From the NCBI GenBank assembly GCA_025355765.1, contig JANXZB010000124.1, positions 1 through 48,908 of the forward strand: a stretch of 48,908 bases of DNA, in the 5' to 3' direction. Both the position numbers and the translations under genes were made by a program. The DNA comes from Actinomycetes bacterium. GTDB taxonomy: Bacteria > Actinomycetota > Actinomycetes > Nanopelagicales > Nanopelagicaceae. Positions 38,212-47,158 of the stretch are shown here, in pieces. Each line of letters opens with the position of its first letter. Positions within the stretch are counted from its first letter, which is position 1. The notes beneath the pieces are model-generated. The model did no database searches and was not told where the DNA came from. It saw only the letters and a program-made list of their open reading frames with translations.

Positions 38212-39138
38212 CTAGTGTGCGCTTATGGGAATTGCTTGGTGTATCTGTCTGGGCGTTCTGTCGAGATCCTTCATCAATCTAATCAACGTCTCATCGTGTC
38301 GAAAATCTGCAATATGAAGTCCTCGAACACCCGGCTGTGCCAGTGCATGTCTGGCCTGATCAAGGGCAAGTTGGTAGGCGGCTTCCAACTGGTCCGAACT
38401 ATTTTCAACTCGCTCGATGATGGTCCGCGGAACATCGATTCCCGGCACCTTATCGTTCATGAAATTGAGTTGGCGAGCACCCTTTAGCAACACGATTGTG
38501 GGCAGCAGGTGCAGTGACGGTGCAACTTGAGCGACACCAGCGCAGAAATTCTCAAGTCGATCTGCGTGGTAGCAGATCTGCAATTGGAGGTATCGGGCGC
38601 CGGCTCGGTGCTTCATCAGTGCTCGTTGCACGCGATACTCCAGGGGAGGGGCCGCAGCATTCTCGACGGCGCTGATATAGAAATTCGTAGGAGGCTTAAT
38701 CGCTCGGCCTGACAGGTAGACGCCACTATTGAGCGAGTGAGCCACACTGATCGCTTGTGCCGAGTCCAAGTCGAATACTCGCCGGCTTTCAGGTTCGTCA
38801 CCAGCGGTAACGTCATCACCAGTCATCAAAGAAAGATTCTCGATGCCGTGAAGGGCGGCGCCAACCATGTCTGCTTGAATCGCCAGTCGATTCTTATCTC
38901 TACAAGCGATTTGCATGATGGGCTCGAGCCCGTGCGTCTTCATAGCGATGGCCACTGAGATATTTGATGCGTGCGCATGCGCCGCCGGATTATCGGTGGC
39001 GTTTGCGGCGTCGAACCATGGCGCTAAGCGCTCGATGTTGGATACGACGCGGGCCATTCCCGCTCCGTCAATTGTTGGAAACTCTGCAGTGAATACTTTC
39101 GCATCCGAGTTCTCAAGCAGATCGCGCAGGTGCGACAT
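38212..39138 (-). CDS. metF: Methylenetetrahydrofolate reductase (MetF-type flavoprotein)
   Basis: A 308-residue MetF TIM barrel: FTAEFPTIDGAGMARV, AHASNISVAIAMKTHGLEPI, QIACRDKNRLAIQ, LSLMTGDDV and LQLQICYHADRLENF. It converts between methyl-THF and methylene-THF; in this pathway it would have to oxidise methyl-THF. The open frame reaches back to ATG 39174, but ATG 39138 overlaps the MetV stop as TGATG and leaves the natural start MSHLRDLLEN. It pairs with the MetV gene just upstream, an arrangement known from acetogens. Confidence 0.85.
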   Translation of the reverse strand: MSHLRDLLENSDAKVFTAEFPTIDGAGMARVVSNIERLAPWFDAANATDNPAAHAHASNISVAIAMKTHGLEPIMQIACRDKNRLAIQADMVGAALHGIENLSLMTGDDVTAGDEPESRRVFDLDSAQAISVAHSLNSGVYLSGRAIKPPTNFYISAVENAAAPPLEYRVQRALMKHRAGARYLQLQICYHADRLENFCAGVAQVAPSLHLLPTIVLLKGARQLNFMNDKVPGIDVPRTIIERVENSSDQLEAAYQLALDQARHALAQPGVRGLHIADFRHDETLIRLMKDLDRTPRQIHQAIPISAH

Positions 39139-39527
39139 CAATGTGCCTGGCTGGAAGTTGCGCCAGCCTTCCATCCCTTAGGGTTCTGTTGATCTCTCTT
39201 CGTGATCAGGTTGATCCAGGAGGAGGTGCCTTTCAATTGCATATTAACCGGCGGGCGAAGCTCATTGAAGTGGCCCTTCCACACGCTTGGCAGCGGCAAA
39301 GATTCTTTCCGCTCGAAGGCTTTTGCCCATACACACTGCATCTCTGGGTTCACTTCACAATTGCCGTCTTCTCGTACTCCTCCGCAAGGACCGTTGCGTA
39401 GCGTCTTAGGACAAGTCATCGGGCAAGTCATCCCAGTGGAATGCAGAACACACTGACCGCACATACGACAGTCCCATATGGGTTTCTTAATCGCATGTTC
39501 GATTAAGGGAAGCAGCTTTGGGGTCAT
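39138..39527 (-). CDS. metV: MetV-like zinc/Fe-S partner of methylene-THF reductase
   Basis: A 129-residue protein of the 'methylenetetrahydrofolate reductase C-terminal' family. Eight cysteines are clustered: C20, C23, C26, C35, C39, C48, C57 and C65 (WDCRMCGQC, CPMTCPKTL, NGPCGG, NCEVNP, MQCVW), suited to hold metal or Fe-S centres. In acetogens MetV forms a complex with MetF and delivers electrons. It is coupled to metF by TGATG and lies 12 bp beyond the corrinoid protein gene. Confidence 0.83.
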   Translation of the reverse strand: MTPKLLPLIEHAIKKPIWDCRMCGQCVLHSTGMTCPMTCPKTLRNGPCGGVREDGNCEVNPEMQCVWAKAFERKESLPLPSVWKGHFNELRPPVNMQLKGTSSWINLITKRDQQNPKGWKAGATSSQAH

Positions 39528-39539
39528 GGTGTCGGCTAA

Positions 39540-40205
39540 TTATGCAGAGACTAAATCGCGACGCTTCTTGATAAGTGCCTTTGCCAAGCGCACTGCAGTT
39601 GATGCATCGGCGGCATATCCATCAGCGCCAACAGCGTCTGCGTACTCCTGAGTCACTGGAGCGCCGCCGACCATGACGATTACCTGATCGCGAAGTCCAG
39701 CCTTGGTTATTTCATGAATGTTTACCTTGAACATTGGCATCGTGGTCGTAAGGAAGGCGGACATTCCCACAATGTCGGGCTTGTGCTCACGGATGGCTTC
39801 GATAAATTTCTCCGGAGGTGTTTGCACTCCGAGGTCGATAACGGTGAAGCCAGCGCCTTCCAGCATGATGTTCACCAGGTTCTTGCCAATATCGTGAACG
39901 TCGCCCTTTACTGTGCCCATTACATAAGTTCCGATGGACTCTGCGCCGGTCTCTGCAAGAAGTGGACGAAGTACGGCGAGTGCTCCGGACATGGCCTTTC
40001 CTGCGATAAGCATTTCGGGGACGAAGAAATCACCGCGCTCAAATCGAGCCCCAACTTCTTCGAGAGATGGAATGAGCGCGTCGAAAAGAATGGTGTCTGG
40101 TCCCATGCCTGAAGCGATAGCCTCATTGGTAAGTGCAAGAACTGCAGGAGCATTTCCCATCAGTGTCTCGTCGTAGAGTGCTTTGATGAGTTCGTCGTGG
40201 TTCAT
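39540..40205 (-). CDS. mtgC: Corrinoid-binding methyl carrier protein (MtgC/MtbC-like)
   Basis: A 221-residue protein with a helical cap domain (about 1-88) and a B12-binding Rossmann domain (about 90-215). The base-off motif is D102-x-H104-x-x-G107 in KGDVHDIGKNL, with GFTVIDLGVQTPPEKF and the MVGGAPVTQEYADAVGADGY loop. His104 coordinates cobalt. It carries the methyl from the betaine methyltransferase to the THF methyltransferase. It begins in an ATGA overlap with the IclR gene. The symbol rests on context. Confidence 0.9.
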   Translation of the reverse strand: MNHDELIKALYDETLMGNAPAVLALTNEAIASGMGPDTILFDALIPSLEEVGARFERGDFFVPEMLIAGKAMSGALAVLRPLLAETGAESIGTYVMGTVKGDVHDIGKNLVNIMLEGAGFTVIDLGVQTPPEKFIEAIREHKPDIVGMSAFLTTTMPMFKVNIHEITKAGLRDQVIVMVGGAPVTQEYADAVGADGYAADASTAVRLAKALIKKRRDLVSA

Positions 40206-40966
40206 GCAGCTCCCACTTTCTTGTTCTCGGGTAGGTGTTGGTTGGAGATTTCGGAGATAATCAATTCTCCGAGACTTGCAAGTTGCTTATCCGCGATGCG
40301 CGGGGTCGGGCCAGAAACTGAAATTGCCGCGATTACATTTCCATCGGCGTCGCGAACGGGTGCTGCCACGGCTACGAGTCCCTCTTCAAGTTCATCCTTG
40401 ATAGTTGCGTAACCTTGGCGACGAACTTGTTCTAGTTCAACGAGAAGTGTGGGGCGAGTAATAATCGAACGTGGAGTTCTCTTCTCAAGTCGCCCGATGG
40501 GAATCTTCACTGTTCCGTATGCCAACATAACTTTGCCAAGGGCCGAGCAGTGATAAGGAACTTGTGTGCCGACCCAATTCGTCGCCCCAAGTAGATAGCG
40601 CCCATCAACCTGATCGATCATTTCAACGTAACCATTTCCTGCAATTGCGAGGTTCGCTGTCTCGCCAGATTTTTCTGCCAAAGTTTCCAGAACCGGGCGC
40701 ATCTTCGTGGCTAGGTCGAGTTCATGATTTCGTTGTCTAGCAAAGCGAGTAAGGACGTTGCCGGGTAGATATGCACCAGCGCGATCTCTTTGAATAAGTC
40801 CTTGCTTCTCCAGGGCGCCAAGAAGTCGCGAAGTGGTGCTCTTGGGAAGTTCGTAGGAGAGGGCCAATTGGCTTAGCAGGGGTGGATTTACGGCCTCAAT
40901 GACGTGGATGAGAAGTGCGCTGGCACGATCGATGGCCTGCGTACCGGTGATCTCAGATTTGGCCAC
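40202..40966 (-). CDS. IclR-family transcriptional regulator of the betaine cluster
   Basis: A 254-residue regulator: winged helix (about 8-70, SQLALSYELPKSTTSRLLGA and EKQGLIQRD) and an IclR effector domain (about 85-245, DQVDGRYLLG, YHCSALGKVMLAYG, ISVSGPTPRI). An ATG at 41038 would place the start beyond the operator repeats; GTG 40966 has GGGAGGAG just upstream and is chosen. It is the first gene of the leftward operon and divergent from mtgB, so it probably controls both. The effector may be betaine or a product; not shown by sequence. Confidence 0.86.
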   Translation of the reverse strand: MAKSEITGTQAIDRASALLIHVIEAVNPPLLSQLALSYELPKSTTSRLLGALEKQGLIQRDRAGAYLPGNVLTRFARQRNHELDLATKMRPVLETLAEKSGETANLAIAGNGYVEMIDQVDGRYLLGATNWVGTQVPYHCSALGKVMLAYGTVKIPIGRLEKRTPRSIITRPTLLVELEQVRRQGYATIKDELEEGLVAVAAPVRDADGNVIAAISVSGPTPRIADKQLASLGELIISEISNQHLPENKKVGAA

Positions 40967-41003
40967 TTTCTCCTCCCCCAACGTCAAATTAGTGCCTCTA
41001 GAT

Positions 41004-41033
41004 TGTTCCACAATATGGAACGCTTGTTCCACA
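41004..41033. promoter_or_regulatory. Operator between the divergent IclR and mtgB genes
   Basis: Three alternating half-sites are seen: TGTTCCACA (41004-41012), TGGAAC (41016-41021) and TGTTCCACA (41025-41033). The outer two are exact direct repeats 21 bp apart, two helical turns, and each forms an inverted repeat with the middle one. TTCCA/TGGAA half-sites fit known IclR-family operators. Confidence 0.68.
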
Positions 41034-41100
41034 TTCATAGCGTATTGTCGTTTCCGTTCTAGGTCAACCCACCGCCCGAAAAATTTAGTTGGAGGCGCAA

Positions 41101-42540
41101 GTGTTTGAGAATCGAATGCCGCGATACGACATCCTCAGCGAGGAATCAATGTCAGTCCTTGATGCCGGATGGCGCCGAATAGTTTCTGAAATTGGCGTGG
41201 AATTCATGAGCCCCTGGGCAGTGGAACTACTTCGCGAAGCGGGGCAGAGCGTCGAAGGCGAGAATGTGAAGTTTGATCCTGAATGGATTCTCAAACAGGT
41301 AGCCAAGGTTCCGAGCGAATTCAATTTGCGCGCACGAAATCCAAAGAACAATGTTCACATCGGCGGAAACTCCATGGTCTTCGGTGGCGTGTATGGCCCT
41401 CCCTTCGTTCGTGAAGGCAATGTCCGACGAGATGCGACCTTTAAAGATTATGAAAACTTCTGCAAGCTGGCACAATCATTCGACGCTTTAGATAGCGTGG
41501 GTGGAGTTGTCTGCGAACCCAATGACCTCTCGTTGGATTCGCGTCACCTTGATATGGCCTTTGCCGCAGCGACGCTCACAGACAAGTTTTTCATGGGAAA
41601 TGTTGTAACCGCTGAGAACGCGCGCGACGTCATTAGAATGGCAGAGATCATCCACGGCGGACGTGCTGCAATCGAAGAGACTCCGGCCCTGATTTCTCTC
41701 ATCAACTGCAACTCACCCCTCCGCTGGGATGATCGCATGCTTGATTCCTTGCGTGAGTACGCCCTTGCCGGCCAACCAGTGGTTGTGACGCCCTTCCTTC
41801 TCATGGGCGCAATGAGCCCGGTAACCATTCCTGCCACCCTTGCCCAGCAAATCGCGGAGGCGCTTACCGGACTTGCCTTGGTGCAGTTGGTCCGCCCTGG
41901 CGCTCCTGTTGTATTTGGATCCTTCCTCTCCAATATCGACATGCAGTCTGGATCGCCTCAATTCGGTACCCCCGAGTCAGGAATTGGCCTGCTGTGCACG
42001 GGCCAGATTGCCCGTCACTTTAAGTTGCCATTCCGTGGAGGCGGAGGCCTTAACTCCTCACAGACCGTCGATGCTCAATCGGCCTATCAGACAATGATGA
42101 CCATGATGCCAACCTTCCTTTCGGGCACCAACTGGGTGATGCATACCGCCGGTTGGCTAGAAGGCGGCTTGGTCTCCTCCTATGACAAGTTCGTCTTGGA
42201 TATTGAAATTCTTCAATCATTGATGGTCGAATTCACCCCACTGGAATTCAATGAGTCCTCACTCGCCTTTGATGCCCACCTAGAAGTCGGACATGGCGGA
42301 CACTTCCTTGGTGCGGCTCACACAATGGATCGATTCCGTGACTGTTTCTACCGACCCTTCCTGACGAACAGCGATAATTACGAGCGCTGGACACGGTTGG
42401 GTTCACGTGACACGCGTGATCGCGCCGAAGAAATCTGGAAGAAAAAGTTGGAAGACTACGTGATGCCAGATATGGAAGCATCAACGTTATTAGAGTTGTC
42501 TGACTTTGTTGCACAGCGAAAAAGCCAACTCGACAGTTGA
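41101..42540 (+). CDS. mtgB: MttB-family methyltransferase without pyrrolysine (glycine betaine:corrinoid, MtgB-like)
   Basis: A 479-residue MttB superfamily TIM barrel: DILSEESMSVLDAGWRRIV, NPKNNVHIGGNSMVFGGVYG, VTPFLLMGAMSPVTIPATLA, and a C-terminal HTMDRFRDCFYRPF. The frame is open throughout with no internal TAG, so it belongs to the non-pyrrolysine branch that includes MtgB, MtpB and MtcB. GTG 41101 sits 5 bases after GGAGG (41091-41095). It is followed by betaine aldehyde dehydrogenase and a betaine importer, which favours glycine betaine as the methyl donor; proline betaine or carnitine are alternatives. Confidence 0.87.
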   Translation: MFENRMPRYDILSEESMSVLDAGWRRIVSEIGVEFMSPWAVELLREAGQSVEGENVKFDPEWILKQVAKVPSEFNLRARNPKNNVHIGGNSMVFGGVYGPPFVREGNVRRDATFKDYENFCKLAQSFDALDSVGGVVCEPNDLSLDSRHLDMAFAAATLTDKFFMGNVVTAENARDVIRMAEIIHGGRAAIEETPALISLINCNSPLRWDDRMLDSLREYALAGQPVVVTPFLLMGAMSPVTIPATLAQQIAEALTGLALVQLVRPGAPVVFGSFLSNIDMQSGSPQFGTPESGIGLLCTGQIARHFKLPFRGGGGLNSSQTVDAQSAYQTMMTMMPTFLSGTNWVMHTAGWLEGGLVSSYDKFVLDIEILQSLMVEFTPLEFNESSLAFDAHLEVGHGGHFLGAAHTMDRFRDCFYRPFLTNSDNYERWTRLGSRDTRDRAEEIWKKKLEDYVMPDMEASTLLELSDFVAQRKSQLDS

Positions 42541-42554
42541 ATCAGGGAGGCGCA

Positions 42555-44060
42555 ATGCCCGCTCAATCCGTCAATTCGCTATTCATTGACGGACAATGGC
42601 GCGGTGCCTCTGACGGGTCCACACGCGAAATTAGAAGTCCCCATGATAGTTCTCTCGTAACAAAGGTTTCTGAAGCAACCGCGCAAGATGCATCTGATGC
42701 AATCGCGGCCGCACGAGCCTCATTTGATTCTGGCCTCTTCTCATCGTGGAGTTGGGCGCAACGGAGCGCACTTGTGGCCCGTATCGCAGATCTCCTCGAA
42801 CGCGATGCCGAGAAGATCGCAATGCTTGAAAGTGGCGATACCGGCAAGAGAGTAATCGAGGCCGACTACGACTTAGCCGACGTGATCTCGGTCTTTCGTT
42901 ACTACGCCGGACTTGGGCTAAGCGAACACGATCGCGTGGTCCATGTCGGCGATGAGAGAATAGATAGTCGAGTTGTTAGTGAACCAGTTGGTGTTTGTGC
43001 GCTGATTGGGCCCTGGAACTACCCGCTTCTCCAAGCTTCATGGAAAGTCGCACCTGCTCTGATTGCGGGCTGTTCCTTCATTTTGAAACCAAGCGAGTTG
43101 ACGCCATCTTCGGCAATCGCACTGATGAAAGTCATGGATGAGGCCGGAACGCCTAAAGGCGTCGCGAATCTAGTTCTTGGAGCGGGCGCGGTAGTTGGTG
43201 CACCGCTGACAAGTGATAAGCGCGTCGATTTGGTTTCCTTCACTGGTGGGTTGGCAACCGGTAAGGCAATCATGGCAACTGCTTCTCAGACAGTAAAGAA
43301 GGTCGCCCTTGAACTCGGTGGCAAGAATCCGAACATCATCTTTGCGGACGCCGATTTAGAGGCCGCAATAGACAATGCGGTTACCGCAGTCTTTCTTCAC
43401 TCGGGGCAGGTATGTTCTGCTGGAACTCGTTTATTGGTGGAGCGCTCAATTCACGATCACGTTGTGGAGAGCATTGCTGCTCGAGCTAACGCGATCCGCA
43501 TGGGCGGACCGGCAGATCTCACCGCTGAGACTGGCCCACTCATTAGTCAGGCTCATTTGGGAAAGGTCTCACTCTATGTAGAGAAGGCTCTGGCCGAAGG
43601 CGCGCAGCTTCTCGCGGGAGGAAAGAGGAGCACGCACGAAAGCTTGGCGAAGGGTTGGTACTTCGAACCAACCGTTCTTGATAATTGCCGCACCAGCATG
43701 TCATGCGTCCAGGATGAATCATTCGGACCCGTCTTGACGGTTGAAACCTTCGATAGCGAAGCAGAAGCAATAGCACTGGGAAACGACACGATCTACGGTT
43801 TGGCAGGCGCGGTCTGGACTAGTGACTCTGATAAGGCTGCGCGGGTTGCAAAAGCCCTTCGTCATGGCACCATCTGGATTAATGATTTCGGCCCATATAA
43901 GGCGCAGGCGGAATGGGGAGGATTTAAAGCCTCAGGAATTGGCCGAGAGCTCGGTCCCAGCGGATTGCACGAGTACCTTGAAATTAAACACATTTGGACG
44001 AACACTTCTCCTGCACGCTCCGGTTGGTTTGAAGATTCACTTGAGAGGGAGAGTAAATGA
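42555..44060 (+). CDS. betB: Betaine aldehyde dehydrogenase (NAD(P)+-dependent ALDH)
   Basis: A 501-residue aldehyde dehydrogenase: [21 protein letters not shown]-binding [13 protein letters not shown], catalytic Glu in [10 protein letters not shown] and nucleophile Cys in [12 protein letters not shown]. It oxidises betaine aldehyde to glycine betaine. ATG 42555 with GGGAGG upstream is preferred to an in-frame TTG at 42537. It lies 14 bp beyond mtgB and overlaps proV (ATGA). Substrate is inferred from neighbours, since ALDH sequence alone is ambiguous. Confidence 0.84.
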   Translation: MPAQSVNSLFIDGQWRGASDGSTREIRSPHDSSLVTKVSEATAQDASDAIAAARASFDSGLFSSWSWAQRSALVARIADLLERDAEKIAMLESGDTGKRVIEADYDLADVISVFRYYAGLGLSEHDRVVHVGDERIDSRVVSEPVGVCALIGPWNYPLLQASWKVAPALIAGCSFILKPSELTPSSAIALMKVMDEAGTPKGVANLVLGAGAVVGAPLTSDKRVDLVSFTGGLATGKAIMATASQTVKKVALELGGKNPNIIFADADLEAAIDNAVTAVFLHSGQVCSAGTRLLVERSIHDHVVESIAARANAIRMGGPADLTAETGPLISQAHLGKVSLYVEKALAEGAQLLAGGKRSTHESLAKGWYFEPTVLDNCRTSMSCVQDESFGPVLTVETFDSEAEAIALGNDTIYGLAGAVWTSDSDKAARVAKALRHGTIWINDFGPYKAQAEWGGFKASGIGRELGPSGLHEYLEIKHIWTNTSPARSGWFEDSLERESK

Positions 44061-45088
44061 GTTCGAGCGCTCCGATGATTTCGGTACGTCATCTTTGGAA
44101 AGTCTTTGGACCCAACGCGGACAAGATAGTTGGGACTCCGACGGCCGATCTAAGCCGATCCGAATTGCGAGCCCAGACTGGTAACACGATCGCGGTACGA
44201 GATGTCTCCTTTGATGTGGCCCCTGGAGAAGTCTTTGTGGTTATGGGCCTTTCTGGTTCGGGCAAATCTACTTTGGTCCGCTGCATGACACGCTTGATTG
44301 AACCCACGCAGGGTGAATTGGAACTTGAAGGCGAAGATATTCTCAAGTCCGATACAAAGAGATTGCGTGAGCTAAGGCGCACGAGTTTCTCCATGGTCTT
44401 CCAGCACTTTGGCCTCTTGCCCCACCGCAAGGTCATCGACAACATCGCTTACAGCTTGGAGATCAACGGCGTTAAAAAAGAGGCCAGACACGCTCGCGCA
44501 AATGAGGTCATAGAATTAGTTGGCTTGCAGGGATATGCCAATGCCTATCCCGATCAGCTTTCCGGCGGCATGCAGCAGCGTGTAGGCCTTGCTCGAGCGT
44601 TGGCCGTGGATCCAAAGGTGTTGTTTTTGGATGAGCCCTTTAGTGCGCTAGACCCGCTCATTCGGCGGGATATGCAGGCCGAAGTGATTCGGCTGCACCA
44701 TGAACTGGGAAAGACATTGGTCTTCATCACTCATGACTTGGCCGAAGCCGTAAAACTCGGAGATCGAATTGCGATTATGAGAGACGGCGCAATAGTTCAG
44801 ATCGGCACACCAGAGGAACTTGTTGCCTCGCCCGCCGACGACTACGTCGCAAATTTCGTCCGTGATTTCCCGAGATCACACGTGCTTACTCTGCGCTGGA
44901 TTGCACGCGCCCCCGAAGCAGATGACGATCTTATGGGGCCGATATTGCCGCCAACGATTTCTGTGAGAGACGCCGCTCGGCAAGTGCTCGAGGCGGGATG
45001 TTCCGTGCGCGTAATGGAAGACGGGCACCTCATCGGTGTCGTCACCTCGAAGGATATTTTGGAAGTCATCGCTGGAGTCGAGGTCTAG
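44057..45088 (+). CDS. proV: Glycine betaine/proline ABC transporter ATP-binding protein with CBS domain
   Basis: A 343-residue ProV/OpuAA-type ATPase: Walker [10 protein letters not shown], signature [15 protein letters not shown], Walker B with [11 protein letters not shown], and ITHDLAEAV. The C terminus (about 290-340, [19 protein letters not shown] and [12 protein letters not shown]) is a CBS-type module; in OpuA tandem CBS domains sense ionic strength. Only one CBS repeat is evident, so osmotic sensing may be reduced, fitting nutrient uptake. TAGTG joins it to the permease gene. Confidence 0.92.
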   Translation: MSSSAPMISVRHLWKVFGPNADKIVGTPTADLSRSELRAQTGNTIAVRDVSFDVAPGEVFVVMGLSGSGKSTLVRCMTRLIEPTQGELELEGEDILKSDTKRLRELRRTSFSMVFQHFGLLPHRKVIDNIAYSLEINGVKKEARHARANEVIELVGLQGYANAYPDQLSGGMQQRVGLARALAVDPKVLFLDEPFSALDPLIRRDMQAEVIRLHHELGKTLVFITHDLAEAVKLGDRIAIMRDGAIVQIGTPEELVASPADDYVANFVRDFPRSHVLTLRWIARAPEADDDLMGPILPPTISVRDAARQVLEAGCSVRVMEDGHLIGVVTSKDILEVIAGVEV

Positions 45089-47094
45089 TGTCCACACAAA
45101 TGCTGAACCGGCCGAGCGAGATCAAGACATCTCCGCCGGCGAAGAAGCCTTCCAAACTGAATGTCTACCTTGGATTGCTCACTTTCGGGTTTCTAACATT
45201 TGCAATTCTTTTAAGGGGCAAGGCCACTTTGCCCCTTGACCGATCAAGCTTGACCTCCTTTCAAACATGGCTCAACAACGTAAGTGCGTGGATTGATACC
45301 AATCGAGATTCAAATCCCATTTTCACGTCTTTCATCAATGTGATTAGAGGTTTCATCAACGGCTTCGTAACGTTTTTGCAAAACATGATTAGCCAGACGG
45401 GTGACACACGGACTATCCCTCAGATCGGTTGGTTGGGAGTAGTGGCAATCATCGGTTTCGTCGTTTATGCAATTTCAAATGTTAGAATTGCAATTTTCTC
45501 GATTGCGGGCTTCATAAGTCTTGGTCTACTTGGCTTGTGGCAAGAATCGATGGACACGTTGGCATTGACACTCGCGGCAGTCACTCTCTCGCTTTTGATA
45601 GGAATCCCTCTAGGGATTTACGCCGGGCTTAATCCTCGATTTGAAAAATTTATTACCCCCGCTTTGGATTTCGCTCAAGTCATGCCAACATTTGTATATT
45701 TAACTCCAGTAACACTTTTCTTCCTTATCGGACCCGCTTCGGCAACCATAGTGACGCTTATCTATGCTGTGCCACCGGCACTTCGAATCACCTCTGTAGC
45801 CCTCAAGCAAGTCCCTTGGTCAAGTGTCGAAGCTGCGGTCTCCATGGGCTCCACACGTTTCCAAGCGTTGCGCAAGGTTCAGTTGCCGCAGGCCAAGCGG
45901 ACTATCGTGGTTGGAATAAACCAGACGATCATGGCCGCCTTATCCATGGTCACGATCGCAGCTCTTATTGATGCTCCAGGCCTGGGACAGGTGGTTATCC
46001 GCGCTCTTGAATCTCTCGATGTCGGGAGGGCATTCCAGGCTGGTCTAGCAATTGTCGTTCTGGCCGTCGTGCTCGATCGGTCTACTACGGCCGCCGCATC
46101 TAAAGTGGACGCAGCAAATGTCACGGTTGCATCTAGAAGTACTCATCGATTGACTCTAGTTGGATTGGCGATCGCAACTTTGGCGATCGTCTTCCTGTCA
46201 AGAATTGTTGTATGGGCTGGAGCCTTTCCGGGAGCTGGAACTTTAGGATCCAACCTTGCAAAGTATGTGAATATTTACGTCAATTGGTTTCAGACGCACT
46301 TCGTGACAATTACAAATGACATCACCGACGTGGTTTCTTACGGGTTGATCAATCCTATGCAGACCTTATTGACTCAGAGTCCTTGGTTTATCACGGGGTT
46401 GGCATTTGTCGGGCTCGGTGCCGTCCTTGGCGGAAAGAAATTGGCGGGGATCTCGCTCTTTTGCGTTCTCGCAATAGTCGGCACTGGTCTCTGGTCGGAC
46501 ACCATGGTGACACTTGCATCAACGTTGGTTGCTTCGGTGATCACGGTGGTACTGGGAGTCGTCGTCGGTACTTGGATAGGACGCAGCAAACGGGCAGATC
46601 GTTGGATCAGGCCGATTTTGGATGCGGGACAAGTATTGCCGGCATTTGTTTACCTCGTTCCATTTCTAGGTCTCTTTGGCGCAACACGATTCACCGCGAT
46701 TATGGCCGCCGTCGTTTACGCGGCACCAGCGTCCATTAAATTGATGGCGGATGGTATTCGCGGCGTTCCCGAAACCATTATTGAAGCCGCCACCGCGGCC
46801 GGCTCGTCCTCATGGCAGATGATTACGAAGGTACAGATACCGAGCGCCAGGCGTGCCCTTGCCCTTGCAACAAATCAGGGCATCATTTATGTATTGGCGA
46901 TGATCGTCGTAGGTGGGCTGGTCGGTGCCGGTGGACTCGGATACCTTGTTGTCGCAGGTTTTGCTCAGGAGAATTTGAAAGGTAAAGGTTTGGCAGCAGG
47001 TTTGGCAATAGTGCTTCTCGGAATAATGCTCGATCGCATAACCCAGGCTGCTGCACACAGGAATTCGAAGGAATACGCAGAAGCATCACACTAG
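45088..47094 (+). CDS. proW: Glycine betaine ABC permease, two ProW domains fused
   Basis: A 668-residue membrane protein holding two complete permease domains. The first (about 150-350) has the EAA loop VEAAVSMGSTRFQALRKVQL; the second (about 475-660) has IIEAATAAGSSSWQMITKVQ. Each has the ProW pattern of TLASTLVASV-type entry helices and a PAFVYL segment. Linker helices join them. Classical ProW is one such domain working as a homodimer. GTG 45088, overlapping the proV stop, is the start; the frame remains open further up into proV. Confidence 0.9.
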   Translation: MSTQMLNRPSEIKTSPPAKKPSKLNVYLGLLTFGFLTFAILLRGKATLPLDRSSLTSFQTWLNNVSAWIDTNRDSNPIFTSFINVIRGFINGFVTFLQNMISQTGDTRTIPQIGWLGVVAIIGFVVYAISNVRIAIFSIAGFISLGLLGLWQESMDTLALTLAAVTLSLLIGIPLGIYAGLNPRFEKFITPALDFAQVMPTFVYLTPVTLFFLIGPASATIVTLIYAVPPALRITSVALKQVPWSSVEAAVSMGSTRFQALRKVQLPQAKRTIVVGINQTIMAALSMVTIAALIDAPGLGQVVIRALESLDVGRAFQAGLAIVVLAVVLDRSTTAAASKVDAANVTVASRSTHRLTLVGLAIATLAIVFLSRIVVWAGAFPGAGTLGSNLAKYVNIYVNWFQTHFVTITNDITDVVSYGLINPMQTLLTQSPWFITGLAFVGLGAVLGGKKLAGISLFCVLAIVGTGLWSDTMVTLASTLVASVITVVLGVVVGTWIGRSKRADRWIRPILDAGQVLPAFVYLVPFLGLFGATRFTAIMAAVVYAAPASIKLMADGIRGVPETIIEAATAAGSSSWQMITKVQIPSARRALALATNQGIIYVLAMIVVGGLVGAGGLGYLVVAGFAQENLKGKGLAAGLAIVLLGIMLDRITQAAAHRNSKEYAEASH

Positions 47095-47097
47095 GTT

Positions 47098-47119
47098 CCG
47101 CTACTCAACCGAGTAGCGG
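47098..47119 (+). terminator. Intercistronic hairpin between proW and proX
   Basis: CCGCTACTC (47098-47106) and GAGTAGCGG (47111-47119) form a perfect 9-bp stem with an AACC loop, followed by only TTT. It lies four bases beyond the proW stop and 40 before proX. It could be a partial terminator or a stabilising 3' end for the upstream RNA. Confidence 0.55.
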
Positions 47120-47158
47120 TTTATGGCGACTTAGGTCGTCGGAGCTGGAGGACGCACA

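Noticed and set aside
39714-40112. 132-codon plus-strand frame opposite the corrinoid protein gene
   Set aside because: It is a shadow of a gene with an intact B12-binding motif.
41101-42540. Pyrrolysine-type trimethylamine methyltransferase (MttB)
   Set aside because: No in-frame TAG occurs within the gene, and no pyl genes are in the window.
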